Shown piece by piece: positions 15,860 to 23,902 of a stretch of 47,706 nucleotides of DNA. This DNA comes from Bradyrhizobium sp. AS23.2 (GTDB lineage Bacteria > Pseudomonadota > Alphaproteobacteria > Rhizobiales > Xanthobacteraceae), in contig NZ_LGHM01000114.1 of assembly GCF_001908185.1 (NCBI RefSeq), positions 1 to 47,706 on the forward strand, written 5' to 3'. How positions within the stretch are numbered: the stretch's first letter is position 1; every line of letters starts with the position of its first letter. Both the position numbers and the translations under genes were made by a program. The notes beneath the pieces were generated by a model that had not been told where the DNA came from, ran no database searches, and saw only the letters and a list, made by a program, of their open reading frames with translations.

Positions 15860-17143
15860 ATGAACATGGTGTCCGACCCGAAAATGACCCCGCAATCCGG
15901 CCTTCTCTCCGCGGAGGCCAATCAGGCCGCCGCGCTCGCCGCCTATGGCGGCGTACTCACTGTCGACCTCGACGCCATCATCGCCAACTGGCGCAAGCTC
16001 GAGAAGACGGCGGTGCCGGCCGAATGCTCGGCCGTGATCAAGGCCGATGCCTATGGCTGCGGCGCGGCGCAGGTCGCGCGCGCCCTGAACAAGGCCGGCT
16101 GCAAGACCTTCTTTGTCGCCACGATCGAAGAAGCGCGCGCGGTGCGCGAAGCCGTGCCGGAGCCTGCGATCTACGTGCTCGGGGGCTATTTCCAGAACAC
16201 CGGCGAACACTACGCCAAGATCAACTGCCGTCCCGTGATCGGCGATCTCAACGAACTCGCCGAATGGGACGTGTTCTGCCGCCGCTCCGGCTGGACCGGG
16301 GGCGCCGCGATCCACATCGACACCGGCATGAACCGGCTCGGGCTGACGCTTGCGGAAGCGCAGGCGATCATCCCCCGCATCAATGCCGGCGATCACGGCA
16401 TCACGCTGGTGATGAGCCACCTGGTCTCGGCCGAGCAGCTCAACAGCTCCGTGAACGCAAAACAGCTCGCGGCCTTCCGCGCCATAGCCAGCGAATTCTC
16501 CGGCGTGCCGGCGGCGCTCGCCAATTCGTCGGGCATCTTCCTGGGTGCGCCCTTCCAGTTCGACCTGGTGCGGCCGGGCGCAGCGCTCTACGGCGTCAAC
16601 CCGACGCCGGAGGCCGACAATCCGATGCAGCCGGTGGTCGACCTCAAGGCGCGTATCGTGCAGACCCGCAACGTCGAGCGCGGCGAGAGCGTCGGCTATG
16701 GCGGCACCTGGACCGCGCGGCGGCCGACCAAGCTCGCGATCATCGCGGTCGGCTATGCCGACGGCTATTTCCGCGCCGCCAGCTCCAACGACGGCACCCG
16801 TGGCGCCGAGGTCATCGTCGCCGGCAAGCGCTGCCCGGTCGCGGGCCGCGTCTCAATGGACCTGATCGCAATCGACATCACCGATTTGCCGCCCAACGCG
16901 GTGCGGCGCGGCCACATGGTGACGCTGCTCGGCGAGGGCATCACCGTCGACGAACTCGCGCATCATTTCGGCACCATCGGCTATGAGGTGCTCACCAGCC
17001 TCGGACACCGCTACGCCCGCGTCTACAAGGGCGGCAACGTGGTGGAGCCGCTGGCAAAACCGGCTCCGGTATCGGCGGCCGAACAGCCGCCCTCCCCGCC
17101 GCCGCTCGAGCAGCAGGCGAGCCCGCCGCCGCTGCCGAGCTAG
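15860..17143 (+). CDS. alr: Alanine racemase
   Basis: PLP enzyme that interconverts L- and D-alanine for peptidoglycan synthesis. In the 427 residues the PLP lysine is Lys61 in AVIKADAYGCG, and the second catalytic Tyr lies in ESVGYGGTW (about 279). GRVSMDLIAID and SLGHRYARVYKG are typical late motifs. The N-terminus is about 30 residues longer than usual before GVLTVDLDAI. The C-terminus carries an unusual Pro-rich tail (about 400-427, PPSPPPLEQQASPPPLPS). It follows dnaB by 40 bp and is probably co-transcribed with it. Confidence 0.96.
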   Translation: MNMVSDPKMTPQSGLLSAEANQAAALAAYGGVLTVDLDAIIANWRKLEKTAVPAECSAVIKADAYGCGAAQVARALNKAGCKTFFVATIEEARAVREAVPEPAIYVLGGYFQNTGEHYAKINCRPVIGDLNELAEWDVFCRRSGWTGGAAIHIDTGMNRLGLTLAEAQAIIPRINAGDHGITLVMSHLVSAEQLNSSVNAKQLAAFRAIASEFSGVPAALANSSGIFLGAPFQFDLVRPGAALYGVNPTPEADNPMQPVVDLKARIVQTRNVERGESVGYGGTWTARRPTKLAIIAVGYADGYFRAASSNDGTRGAEVIVAGKRCPVAGRVSMDLIAIDITDLPPNAVRRGHMVTLLGEGITVDELAHHFGTIGYEVLTSLGHRYARVYKGGNVVEPLAKPAPVSAAEQPPSPPPLEQQASPPPLPS

Positions 17144-17154
17144 GGGACACGCCC

Positions 17155-17325
17155 GTGCCCCGGACGCAGCGCAGCGCTACTTCAGCGGTGCGCTGCAGAG
17201 CCGGGGCCCATCTCTCCGCATTGTACCTTGTCGCCTTCCAGGTCCCGGCTCTGCGCAGCAACGCCATAGGCGCGTTCATCGCGCGTCTTCGACGCGCGAT
17301 GCGCATTGCAGCGCGTCCGGGACAC
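17155..17325. repeat. Dispersed palindromic element, family 2
   Basis: The ends GTGCCCCGGACGC (17155-17167) and GCGTCCGGGACAC (17313-17325) are inverted repeats with one mismatch. An inner exact pair GCAGAGCCGGG (17195-17205) and CCCGGCTCTGC (17244-17254) suggests a cruciform-like fold. It fills the gap between the convergent alr gene and the small secreted-protein gene. It has no coding capacity and resembles the REP/MITE-like elements of Bradyrhizobium genomes. Confidence 0.65.
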
Positions 17326-17337
17326 GAGAGTGAGCGC

Positions 17338-17556
17338 TTACTTCTTCCGGCTGTCCAGCGCTGTCTTGCAAGCCGCGCTGAGCTGATCGCGCTTGCCATT
17401 GAGGCAGGCGATGATCTTGCCGCTACCCGGCGCGATGCCGGCGCAGAATTTGTCATAGTCCGCCTTGCACGCGCCGCGCGGATCGGACGATTGTGCCGAG
17501 GCGGTCCCGGAGAACGCAACGGCGACGACGATAGCGGCAAAGCTCAACTTGGACAT
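17338..17556 (-). CDS. Small secreted cysteine-rich repeat protein
   Basis: A 72-residue protein with signal peptide MSKLSFAAIVVAVAFSGTASA (1-21) and one Cys-rich repeat, DPRGACKADYDKFCAGIAPGSGKIIACLNGKRDQLSAACKTAL. Its four cysteines have the spacing of GLG1-type repeats. Such small periplasmic proteins are widespread in Hyphomicrobiales and have no assigned function. It is transcribed divergently from xth (40 bp apart), so the promoters probably overlap. A possible GGAG-type site (CCGGAGATACA) precedes the ATG. Confidence 0.85.
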   Translation of the reverse strand: MSKLSFAAIVVAVAFSGTASAQSSDPRGACKADYDKFCAGIAPGSGKIIACLNGKRDQLSAACKTALDSRKK

Positions 17557-17596
17557 TGTATCTCCGGTGACGGAAGGCAGGGGCCGGTAGCTCTAC

Positions 17597-18373
17597 ATGA
17601 AGATTGCGACATTCAACATCAACAACATCAACCGCCGCCTGCCCAATCTGCTGGCATGGATGCGAGCGGCGAAGCCCGATGTCGTCGCGTTGCAAGAATT
17701 GAAGGCAAGTGATGGCGAATTTCCGGCATCCGCCATCGAAAAAGCCGGTTACGGCGCGGTGTGGCACGGACAAAAAACCTGGAACGGCGTCGCCATCCTC
17801 GCCCGCAACGCAGAGCCCATTCTCACTCGCGACCGCTTGCCGGGAAAGCCTGGGGATCACGAAGCCCGCTACATCGAGGCTGCGGTGCGCGGCGTTATCG
17901 TCACCAGCATTTACTTGCCAAACGGCAATCCGCAACCGGGACCGAAGTTCGACTACAAGCTCGACTGGTTCGCGCGGCTCAAGCGTCACGCCAAAACCTT
18001 CATCAAGCAGGATTTGCCGGTGGTGCTTGCCGGCGACTACAACGTCGCGCCAACGGAGATCGACATCTATCCGACGCGCTCGTGGGACAAGGACGCCTTG
18101 ATCCAGCCGAAGAGTCGTGCCGCTTTCGCGTCACTCGTCGCACAAGGCTGGTGCGACGCGATCCGCGAGCTGCATCCGGAGCAGCGCATCTACACCTTCT
18201 GGGACTACAAGCGAAACCGCTGGCCGCGCGATGCGGGCCTGCGGCTCGATCATCTGCTGCTCAGCCCTGCCATCGCCTCACGCCTGGCAAAGGCTGGCGT
18301 CGACAAGACGGTTCGCGGCGAGGACGGCGCGAGCGATCACGCGCCGGCGTGGGTGGTGCTGAAACAGCGTTGA
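17597..18373 (+). CDS. xth: Exodeoxyribonuclease III (AP endonuclease family)
   Basis: DNA repair enzyme that cleaves at abasic sites and removes 3' blocks. The 258 residues carry the family set: FNINNINRR (6-14), LQELK with metal-binding Glu34, GDYNVAP with the catalytic Asp/Asn, RLDHLLLS, and a final SDHAP with the catalytic His. It starts MKIATFNINN, the canonical start. It is transcribed alone and divergently from the small Cys-rich protein. Confidence 0.96.
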   Translation: MKIATFNINNINRRLPNLLAWMRAAKPDVVALQELKASDGEFPASAIEKAGYGAVWHGQKTWNGVAILARNAEPILTRDRLPGKPGDHEARYIEAAVRGVIVTSIYLPNGNPQPGPKFDYKLDWFARLKRHAKTFIKQDLPVVLAGDYNVAPTEIDIYPTRSWDKDALIQPKSRAAFASLVAQGWCDAIRELHPEQRIYTFWDYKRNRWPRDAGLRLDHLLLSPAIASRLAKAGVDKTVRGEDGASDHAPAWVVLKQR

Positions 18374-18687
18374 TCTTGCAGGGTGCTAACCCACACTCTC
18401 ACCTAGAACACCGTCTCACCGCAATGACAGCTTGCCTCGATTGGCATGACCCGCTCTCCGTTTTGTAAGGAGATGGTCGTAGCCGATCGCTGCTGCCAAC
18501 ATGCTGTCAGCAACGCGCCCTCGTCTTGCGGTTCGTAGGCGCGACGGGTCGCGTTTTCCGGACGCTCAAACAAAAAGATGAAAAACAACCCCATGCAAAG
18601 TAGCCGACCGTAGTCGATTCAAAGCCTTAGCGTACGCCTCCTGGAAGACGGCTTCGCCCATTTCCCGGCCAGTTTGACCTGAGCCTC
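18374..18687. other. Gap between xth and the GntR module
   Basis: No intact gene is seen. The only recognisable coding signal is a 14-residue remnant on the minus strand at 18403-18447. The rest shows neither a repeat nor a clear hairpin. Composition is less GC-rich around 18500-18620 than in the flanking genes. Confidence 0.4.
18403..18447 (-). pseudogene. Remnant of a GFA (CENP-V/formaldehyde-activating-like) family gene start
   Basis: The minus strand encodes MPIEASCHCGETVF and then a TAG stop. The Cys-x-Cys-Gly motif right after the start is how many small zinc proteins of the GFA family begin, but nothing of the remaining 110 or so residues follows. A frame runs upstream to 18594 with no homology I recognise. 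A decayed or deleted gene is the likely explanation, but 14 residues is thin evidence. Confidence 0.3.
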
Positions 18688-18736
18688 TTGACCTCCGCAC
18701 CTTGGTTATCATACTGGTCTGACCAAGATCAGACCA
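18688..18736 (+). promoter_or_regulatory. Promoter and FadR-type operator of the gntR module
   Basis: TTGACC (18688-18693) and CATACT (18710-18715) are spaced 16 bp apart. Overlapping the -10 edge is TGGTCTGA (18715-18722), CCAAGA, TCAGACCA (18729-18736), an exact 8-bp inverted repeat. TGGTC-T-GACCA at 18715-18725 is also self-palindromic. TNGTNNNACNA-like sites are typical for the FadR subfamily. Binding here would block transcription of gntR itself and perhaps the downstream genes. Confidence 0.7.
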
Positions 18737-18748
18737 AGAGAGACGGGG

Positions 18749-19489
18749 ATGGAGCTCAAGCGGGCCGCCGAAGGCGAAAAAGGGTTCGAGAAGGTGTTCG
18801 CCTTCTTGCGCGAGCGGCTGCTCGCGGGCTCGCTCAAGCCCGGCGATCGCCTGATTTCCGAACGCGAGCTTGCCACCCAGCTCGGCGTCAGCCGGCCGAT
18901 CGTTCGCGAGGCGCTACGCGCCCTCACCGTGCTCGGCATTGTCGAGATCCGCGACCGCATCGGCACGGTCGTGACCCGGCCGGACGTTTCTGTTCTGAAT
19001 GACTTCTTCACCTTCGCGCTGGCCCAGCAGGCGGACATGCTCGACGACGTCATGCAGGCGCGCGTCGCGATCGAATGCCAGGCGATCCGGCTCGCCTGCG
19101 AACGCGCCAACATTACCGATTTCGAACGCTTGCAGCGCGCGCTCGCGAAGATCGGGGAGACGATCGACGAGGCAGACGCCGGCGGCATGGCCGACTTCGA
19201 CTTCCATCGCGCCATCGTCGTGGCATCGCATTCGGAGACGCTGACGGTTCTGCACAGTTCGATGGCGGGCCTGCTGACGCATTCGCATCGCAGCCGCCGC
19301 GAGCTGGTGCAGGCGTTCCCGTCAATGAAGACGTATCTGATCGACGATCACCGGCGCATCTTCGAAGCTGTCATCGCGCGCGATCCGGAGCGGGCGGACG
19401 CGACGCTGCGCGAGCATTTTGCCATCGGCGACGAATACCGGCGACGTGCCCTCGTCGGCGACATGGACAAAACAAGCGCCTCACGCTGA
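18749..19489 (+). CDS. GntR family (FadR subfamily, FCD domain) regulator
   Basis: Predicted transcription factor of 246 residues. The winged helix-turn-helix covers about 14-75 (RLLAGSLKPGDRLISERELATQLGVSRPIVREALRAL). The FCD ligand-binding domain covers about 90-225, including FDFHRAIV and DDHRRIFEAVIARD, positions of the usual metal-binding Asp/His. FCD regulators usually sense an organic acid or sugar-acid intermediate. It is the first gene of the cluster that runs to the PfkB kinase, 40 bp before the dehydrogenase. The effector is unknown. Confidence 0.93.
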   Translation: MELKRAAEGEKGFEKVFAFLRERLLAGSLKPGDRLISERELATQLGVSRPIVREALRALTVLGIVEIRDRIGTVVTRPDVSVLNDFFTFALAQQADMLDDVMQARVAIECQAIRLACERANITDFERLQRALAKIGETIDEADAGGMADFDFHRAIVVASHSETLTVLHSSMAGLLTHSHRSRRELVQAFPSMKTYLIDDHRRIFEAVIARDPERADATLREHFAIGDEYRRRALVGDMDKTSASR

Positions 19490-19528
19490 TCGCAGACAGG
19501 CCAATCAACCAAGAAACAGGCGAACGAC

Positions 19529-20428
19529 ATGGGACGGAACGACAAGTGCAATGTTGGCTTCATCGGCATCGGGACGATGGGCCGCGAGATGGTCCGCAAT
19601 CTTCTGATGGCCGGGCACTCGGTTCGTGTCTTCGATCTCAACGAGGCCGCACTGGCCGACAGCGTCAAGGAAGGCGCCGTTCGCGCCAAGAATCCTGCCG
19701 ATGCAGCGCAGGGCGCCGACATCGTCATCACCATGCTGCCCGACACGCCCCATGTCGAGGCGACCATTTATGGCGAGCACGGCCTCCTGAAATCTCCTCC
19801 GCCCGGCAAGCTCATCGTCGACATGAGCACGATCTCGCCGGTCGCGGTCCGCCGCATCTACGCCGACCTGCAGACGGCCGGCGTCAGCTTCATCGACGCG
19901 CCGGTCTCGGGTGGGCCGGTGGGCGCCAAGAACGCCGCGCTCTCGATCATGGCCGGCGGCGATGCGGCCGCCTTCGCGCAGGCCGAGCCGTTCTTCCGCG
20001 CGATGGGCACGACCATCACGCATGTCGGCGCGCCCGGCGCCGGCCAGACCGTGAAACTCTGCAATCAACTCATCTGCGGCATCAACATCCAGGCGATCTG
20101 CGAGGCGCTCGCACTGGGCCGCGCCTCGGGTGTCGATCTCAACCTGCTGCGCCGGGTGCTGCTCGGCGGCTCAGCGGCATCGTGGATGCTGGACAAGCTC
20201 GGCCCCTCCATGATCGAGGGCGACGTCGACGCCGGCTTCCGCATCGACCTGATGCTGAAGGACCTCCGCCTGGTGCAGGAGCACGCGCAGGCATTGAGCG
20301 TGCCGCTGCCCGGCACCGCGCTCGTCACCAGCCAGTATGTCGACGCACGCGCGCACGGCGAAGGAAACAACGGCAACCAGGCGCTGTTCCGCGTCTATGA
20401 CCGCATGACCAACCAGGTGACCGGCTGA
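19529..20428 (+). CDS. NAD(P)-dependent beta-hydroxyacid dehydrogenase (HIBADH/GarR family)
   Basis: Oxidoreductase acting on a beta-hydroxy acid such as 3-hydroxyisobutyrate, tartronate semialdehyde or a tetronate. The 299 residues have the Rossmann motif GFIGIGTMG (10-18), DMSTISP (98-104) and the substrate motif DAPVSGGPVGA (123-133). The catalytic lysine is Lys176 in KLCNQ. Sequence motifs alone do not fix the substrate. It is in the gntR operon, 10 bp before the first permease gene, so it probably acts on a compound imported by the ABC transporter or a product of it. Confidence 0.9.
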   Translation: MGRNDKCNVGFIGIGTMGREMVRNLLMAGHSVRVFDLNEAALADSVKEGAVRAKNPADAAQGADIVITMLPDTPHVEATIYGEHGLLKSPPPGKLIVDMSTISPVAVRRIYADLQTAGVSFIDAPVSGGPVGAKNAALSIMAGGDAAAFAQAEPFFRAMGTTITHVGAPGAGQTVKLCNQLICGINIQAICEALALGRASGVDLNLLRRVLLGGSAASWMLDKLGPSMIEGDVDAGFRIDLMLKDLRLVQEHAQALSVPLPGTALVTSQYVDARAHGEGNNGNQALFRVYDRMTNQVTG

Positions 20429-20438
20429 CCCGACGGCT

Positions 20439-21122
20439 ATGAGCCTCCAACTCGACTTTCCCGCAGTGCTGGAGCGTTGGCCGAGTTTCTTGGCCGGCGC
20501 CGCCCTCACGCTGGAGCTTGCAGCCTTCGCGACGGTGCTCGGCGCCCTCCTCGGCACGCTCGCGGCGGTCGGGCGCGGCACGCACAACGCGCTGATCTCG
20601 GGCGCTTGCAAGGTCTATGTCGAGGCCATCCGCAACACGCCGCTGCTGGTGCAGATCTTCCTGGTCTATTTCGGCCTCGCCAGCCTGGGGCTGAAATTGT
20701 CCGCCTTCACCGTGGCCGTGGCCGCGCTGACGATCAATGTCGGCGCCTACACCGCCGAGATCATGCGCGCCGGTTTCGAGGCGATCCCGCGCGGACAGAT
20801 CGAGGCGGCCGAAGGGCTGGCGCTGTCGCGCCTCCAGATCTACTGGCATATCATCCTGCTGCCGGCGATCGAGAAGGTCTATCCGGCGCTGACCAGCCAG
20901 TTCGTGCTGCTGATGCTGGCTTCCTCGATCTGCTCGCAGATCTCGGCCGAGGAGCTCACCGCCGTCGCCAATTACATCCAGTCGGACACCTACCGGGCGT
21001 TCGAGACCTACATCATCGTCGCCGTGCTCTACGTCATCCTGTCGCTGATAATGCGCGCGGGCTTCTGGGGCCTTGGCCTCGTGCTGTTTCCGCGCCGGCG
21101 CCGGCTCGGCACGCCGTTATGA
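20439..21122 (+). CDS. Polar-amino-acid-type ABC transporter permease (HisM/GlnP family)
   Basis: Inner-membrane permease subunit of 227 residues with about five hydrophobic segments. It carries the typical early region TLELAAFATVLGALLGTLAA, the motif EAIRNTPLLVQIFLVYFG, and the EAA loop EAAEGLALSRLQIYWHIILLPAI that contacts the ATPase. It probably forms a heterodimer with the product of the next gene, whose start is 1 bp beyond this stop. The binding protein and ATPase are encoded downstream, so the transporter is complete. Confidence 0.93.
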   Translation: MSLQLDFPAVLERWPSFLAGAALTLELAAFATVLGALLGTLAAVGRGTHNALISGACKVYVEAIRNTPLLVQIFLVYFGLASLGLKLSAFTVAVAALTINVGAYTAEIMRAGFEAIPRGQIEAAEGLALSRLQIYWHIILLPAIEKVYPALTSQFVLLMLASSICSQISAEELTAVANYIQSDTYRAFETYIIVAVLYVILSLIMRAGFWGLGLVLFPRRRRLGTPL

Positions 21123-21123
21123 G

Positions 21124-21798
21124 ATGACCATGGGCGGACATCTCAACACCAATCACCTGATGTTCCTCGGCCAGGGCGCGCTGTGGACGATCGGGCTGTC
21201 AATGATTGCGCTGATCGGCGGCGGCATCGTCGGCTTCGTGATCGCCCTGGCGCGAATATCGCCGCTCAAATCGGTACGGCTCGCCAGCGCCGTCTATGTT
21301 CAGCTCGTTCAGGGCACACCGCTGCTCGTCATCCTGTTTCTCGGCTATTTCGGCCTCGCCGCGATCGGCCTCCAGGTCTCGCCGCTTGCCGCCGCCGGAG
21401 CTTCCCTCACGCTCTATGTCGCCGCCTATCTCGGCGAGATCTGGCGCGGCTGCATCGAGTCCGTGCCCAAGCCGCAATGGGAAGCCGCCGAAGGCCTCGC
21501 GCTAAGCCGAACCCAGCGCATGATGAAGGTGATCCTGCCGCAGGCGATCCGCATCGCGACGCCGCCCACCGTCGGCTTCATGGTGCAGATCATCAAGAAC
21601 ACCTCGCTCGCCTCCGTCGTCGGCTTCGTCGAGCTGATGCGCTCGGGCCAGATCGTCAACAACTCGCTGTTCGAGCCGTTCGCCATCTACGCCATCATCG
21701 CCGTCGTTTATTTCGCCATGTGCTATCCCCTGTCGCTGTTCAGCCAGAGGCTGGAACGGCGGATGGGGCGTGGCAGGTCCAACCTCGCGCCAGCCTGA
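21124..21798 (+). CDS. Polar-amino-acid-type ABC transporter permease (HisQ/GlnP family)
   Basis: Second permease subunit of 224 residues. The start at 21124 (MTMGGHLNTNH) sits 1 bp after the previous stop; an open frame back to 21073 is out of context inside the upstream gene. It has about five hydrophobic segments, YVQLVQGTPLLVILFLGYFGLA, and the EAA loop EAAEGLALSRTQRMMKVILPQAI. A further GTPPTV-like region follows (IATPPTVGFMVQIIKNTSL). It is coupled to the ATPase gene, which begins 1 bp after its stop. Confidence 0.92.
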   Translation: MTMGGHLNTNHLMFLGQGALWTIGLSMIALIGGGIVGFVIALARISPLKSVRLASAVYVQLVQGTPLLVILFLGYFGLAAIGLQVSPLAAAGASLTLYVAAYLGEIWRGCIESVPKPQWEAAEGLALSRTQRMMKVILPQAIRIATPPTVGFMVQIIKNTSLASVVGFVELMRSGQIVNNSLFEPFAIYAIIAVVYFAMCYPLSLFSQRLERRMGRGRSNLAPA

Positions 21799-21799
21799 C

Positions 21800-22558
21800 A
21801 TGCAGCAGAACCCCTCCCCCTCCGAACCGATCGTGTCGCTCCGCGACGTGCAGAAGAGCTTTGGCCCGCTCCGCGTGCTCGATGGCGTCTCCTTTGCCGT
21901 CGAGCGCGGCGAAGTTCTGGCGCTCATCGGCCGCTCCGGCTCCGGCAAGAGCACGGCGCTGCGCTGCATCGACCGCTTCGAGAAGGTCGACGGGGGCGAA
22001 ATCGTCGTTTGCGGGCATCGGGTCGACCGTCCGGATGTCGATCTGCGCGCGCTCCGCCAGGACGTCGGCATCGTCTTCCAGAGCTACAATCTGTTTCCGC
22101 ACCTCACGATCGAGCAGAACATCACCCTCGCCCCCTGCGCGGTGAAGGGCATGGCTGCGTCGCAGGCCAGGGACCTCGCGCGCAAGGTGCTGGCGCAGGT
22201 CGGGCTCGAGGAGAAGCTGCACGCCTATCCCGAGCAACTCTCGGGCGGTCAGCAGCAGCGGGCGGCGATCGCCCGCTCGCTCGCCATGCAGCCGAAAGTC
22301 ATGCTGTTCGACGAAGTCACCTCGGCGCTCGATCCCGAGCTCACCGCCGAAGTGCTGAAGGTGATCGAGCAGCTGGCCGCTGACGGCATGACCATGGTGA
22401 TGGTCACCCACGAGATGGGTTTTGCCAAAGGCATCGCCGACCGGATCGTCTTCATGCATCGCGGCAAGGTCCACGAGACCGGACCCGCCTCGATCCTGAC
22501 ATCGCCAACGACGCCCGAGCTCATGCAGTTCGTCGGCACAGGAAACCTGAAATCATAA
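21800..22558 (+). CDS. Polar-amino-acid-type ABC transporter ATP-binding protein
   Basis: Cytoplasmic ATPase of 252 residues that energises the two permeases. Walker A is GRSGSGKST (44-52). A Q-loop is in VFQSYNLFPH, the signature is LSGGQQQR, Walker B is VMLFDEVTSALD, and the H-loop is VTHEMGFA, all typical of the GlnQ/HisP group. The ATG at 21800 is preferred over the upstream in-frame GTG at 21770, which overlaps the permease gene. The binding-protein gene starts 19 bp after its stop. Confidence 0.95.
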   Translation: MQQNPSPSEPIVSLRDVQKSFGPLRVLDGVSFAVERGEVLALIGRSGSGKSTALRCIDRFEKVDGGEIVVCGHRVDRPDVDLRALRQDVGIVFQSYNLFPHLTIEQNITLAPCAVKGMAASQARDLARKVLAQVGLEEKLHAYPEQLSGGQQQRAAIARSLAMQPKVMLFDEVTSALDPELTAEVLKVIEQLAADGMTMVMVTHEMGFAKGIADRIVFMHRGKVHETGPASILTSPTTPELMQFVGTGNLKS

Positions 22559-22577
22559 CAGGAGAGGAGAACCAAGA

Positions 22578-23372
22578 ATGACAAACAAGAAACTGCTGGG
22601 AGCGGCAGCCGCGCTGTGCGGCCTCGTGATGATGGCCGCCACGCCGGCATCGGCAGACCTGCTCGACGACGTCATGCAGGCCAAGAAGATCCGCATCTCG
22701 ACGGACGTCGCCATTCCGCCCTCGGGCATGATGGACAGCAACATGAAGCCGACCGGCTCCGACGTCGAAGTAGCTCAGTTGCTCGCCAAGGATTGGGGGC
22801 TCGAGCTCGAATTGATCCAGACCACCGGCGCGACCCGTATCCCCAACGTCCTGACCGGCAAAGCGGACATCATCGTCTCGACCCTGTCGGTGACGCCCGA
22901 TCGCGCCAAGGTGATCGATTTCACCAAGCGCTACGCGACGCTGCAATCGGACATCGGCTGCCTGAAGTCGTCGACCGTGAAGGATTGGCCCGACCTGAAA
23001 GACAAGTCGATCGGCGTCTCGCGCGGCACGACGCAGGATACGGCCTTGTCCAACATGAAGGACAAGGACCTCAAGATCGCCCGCTATGATGACGACGCCA
23101 CCATGGTGACGGCGGCCGTCTCCGGGCAGGTCGACTGCGTCGGCTCGTCGGCGACGATCATCAACCAGATCGGCGTGAAGAATCCGGCGCGCGTCTTCGA
23201 GTCCCGAATTCCGCTGGCGACCTTCGACCTCGCGATCGGCCTGAAGAAGGGCGAGCAGCGCCTGATGGACAAGCTCAACGCCTGGATCGCCGAGAACGTC
23301 AAGAACGGCAAGCTCAACGCGATCTACAAGAAGTTCCACGGGGTCGAGCTGCCGCCCGACATGCGTGGCTGA
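22578..23372 (+). CDS. Periplasmic solute-binding protein, amino-acid type (SBP family 3)
   Basis: Binding protein of 264 residues that delivers the ligand to the adjacent ABC permeases. The signal peptide covers 1-26 (MTNKKLLGAAAALCGL to TPASA). The mature part shows the family pattern ISTDVAIPPSGMMDS, IPNVLTGKADIIVSTLSVTPDRAKVIDFT and IGVSRGTTQD. It has few cysteines and ends in FHGVELPPDMRG. The family mostly binds amino acids, opines or related polar compounds. The nearby sugar-type enzymes suggest a hybrid or modified substrate. A hairpin follows the stop codon. Confidence 0.93.
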   Translation: MTNKKLLGAAAALCGLVMMAATPASADLLDDVMQAKKIRISTDVAIPPSGMMDSNMKPTGSDVEVAQLLAKDWGLELELIQTTGATRIPNVLTGKADIIVSTLSVTPDRAKVIDFTKRYATLQSDIGCLKSSTVKDWPDLKDKSIGVSRGTTQDTALSNMKDKDLKIARYDDDATMVTAAVSGQVDCVGSSATIINQIGVKNPARVFESRIPLATFDLAIGLKKGEQRLMDKLNAWIAENVKNGKLNAIYKKFHGVELPPDMRG

Positions 23373-23384
23373 ACCATATAGAAA

Positions 23385-23413
23385 CCGTGACAGCCGTTTT
23401 CCGGCTGTCACGG
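23385..23413 (+). terminator. Intercistronic hairpin after the binding-protein gene
   Basis: CCGTGACAGCCG (23385-23396) and CGGCTGTCACGG (23402-23413) are exact 12-bp inverted repeats around TTTTC. There is no poly-T after the stem (TCAATGCAAATT). It probably acts as an RNA stabiliser or partial attenuator. Such a structure would leave more binding-protein mRNA than downstream enzyme mRNA. Confidence 0.6.
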
Positions 23414-23442
23414 TCAATGCAAATTCGAGAGAAGGAAATCAT

Positions 23443-23889
23443 ATGCGCCTCGTCATCGGATCGGACCACGCCGGCTGGCCGCTCAAGCAGACCGTCATCG
23501 ATCACATCCGCAGCCTTGGCCACGACGTCGTCGATGTCGGCTCCTATGACGACAAGCCGGTGGACTTCCCCGATATCGCGCGGGCCGTGGCGCAGAAGGT
23601 GACTTCGGGCGAAGCCGCCCGCGGCATCATGGTGTGCGGCACCGGCGTCGGCGCGTCCATCGCAGCCAACAAGATGAAGGGCATCCGCGCCGCGGTCTGC
23701 CACGACGTCCATTCCGCCCACCAGTGCGTCGAGCATGACGACGTCAACGTCATGTGCATCGGCGCGCAGATCGTCGGCGCCTGGCTCGCCGTGGATCTGG
23801 TCTCATCTTATCTCTCGGCCGAATTCTCGACGGACGAGGATTTCCGCCGCCGCGTGGAGAAGCTGCGCGTCATGGACGAGCAAGGCTGA
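23443..23889 (+). CDS. RpiB/LacA/LacB family sugar-phosphate isomerase
   Basis: Aldose-ketose isomerase of 148 residues. The start at 23443 follows GAGAAGGAAATCAT. Motifs GSDHAGWPLK (6-15) and GIMVCGTGVGASIAANK with catalytic Cys65 are diagnostic; CHDVHSAHQCVEHDDVNVMCIG gives the His region. The family includes ribose-5-phosphate isomerase B and the tetrose-phosphate isomerase of erythritol catabolism, so pentose or tetrose phosphate is possible. Its place between a transporter and a sugar kinase argues for a catabolic role. The PfkB start is 13 bp downstream. Confidence 0.9.
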   Translation: MRLVIGSDHAGWPLKQTVIDHIRSLGHDVVDVGSYDDKPVDFPDIARAVAQKVTSGEAARGIMVCGTGVGASIAANKMKGIRAAVCHDVHSAHQCVEHDDVNVMCIGAQIVGAWLAVDLVSSYLSAEFSTDEDFRRRVEKLRVMDEQG

Positions 23890-23902
23890 CGGCCCGCCCG
23901 CC

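Noticed and set aside
18715..18736. Operator considered as a terminator of the upstream gene
   Set aside because: It overlaps a promoter, lies far from the xth stop and has no T run.
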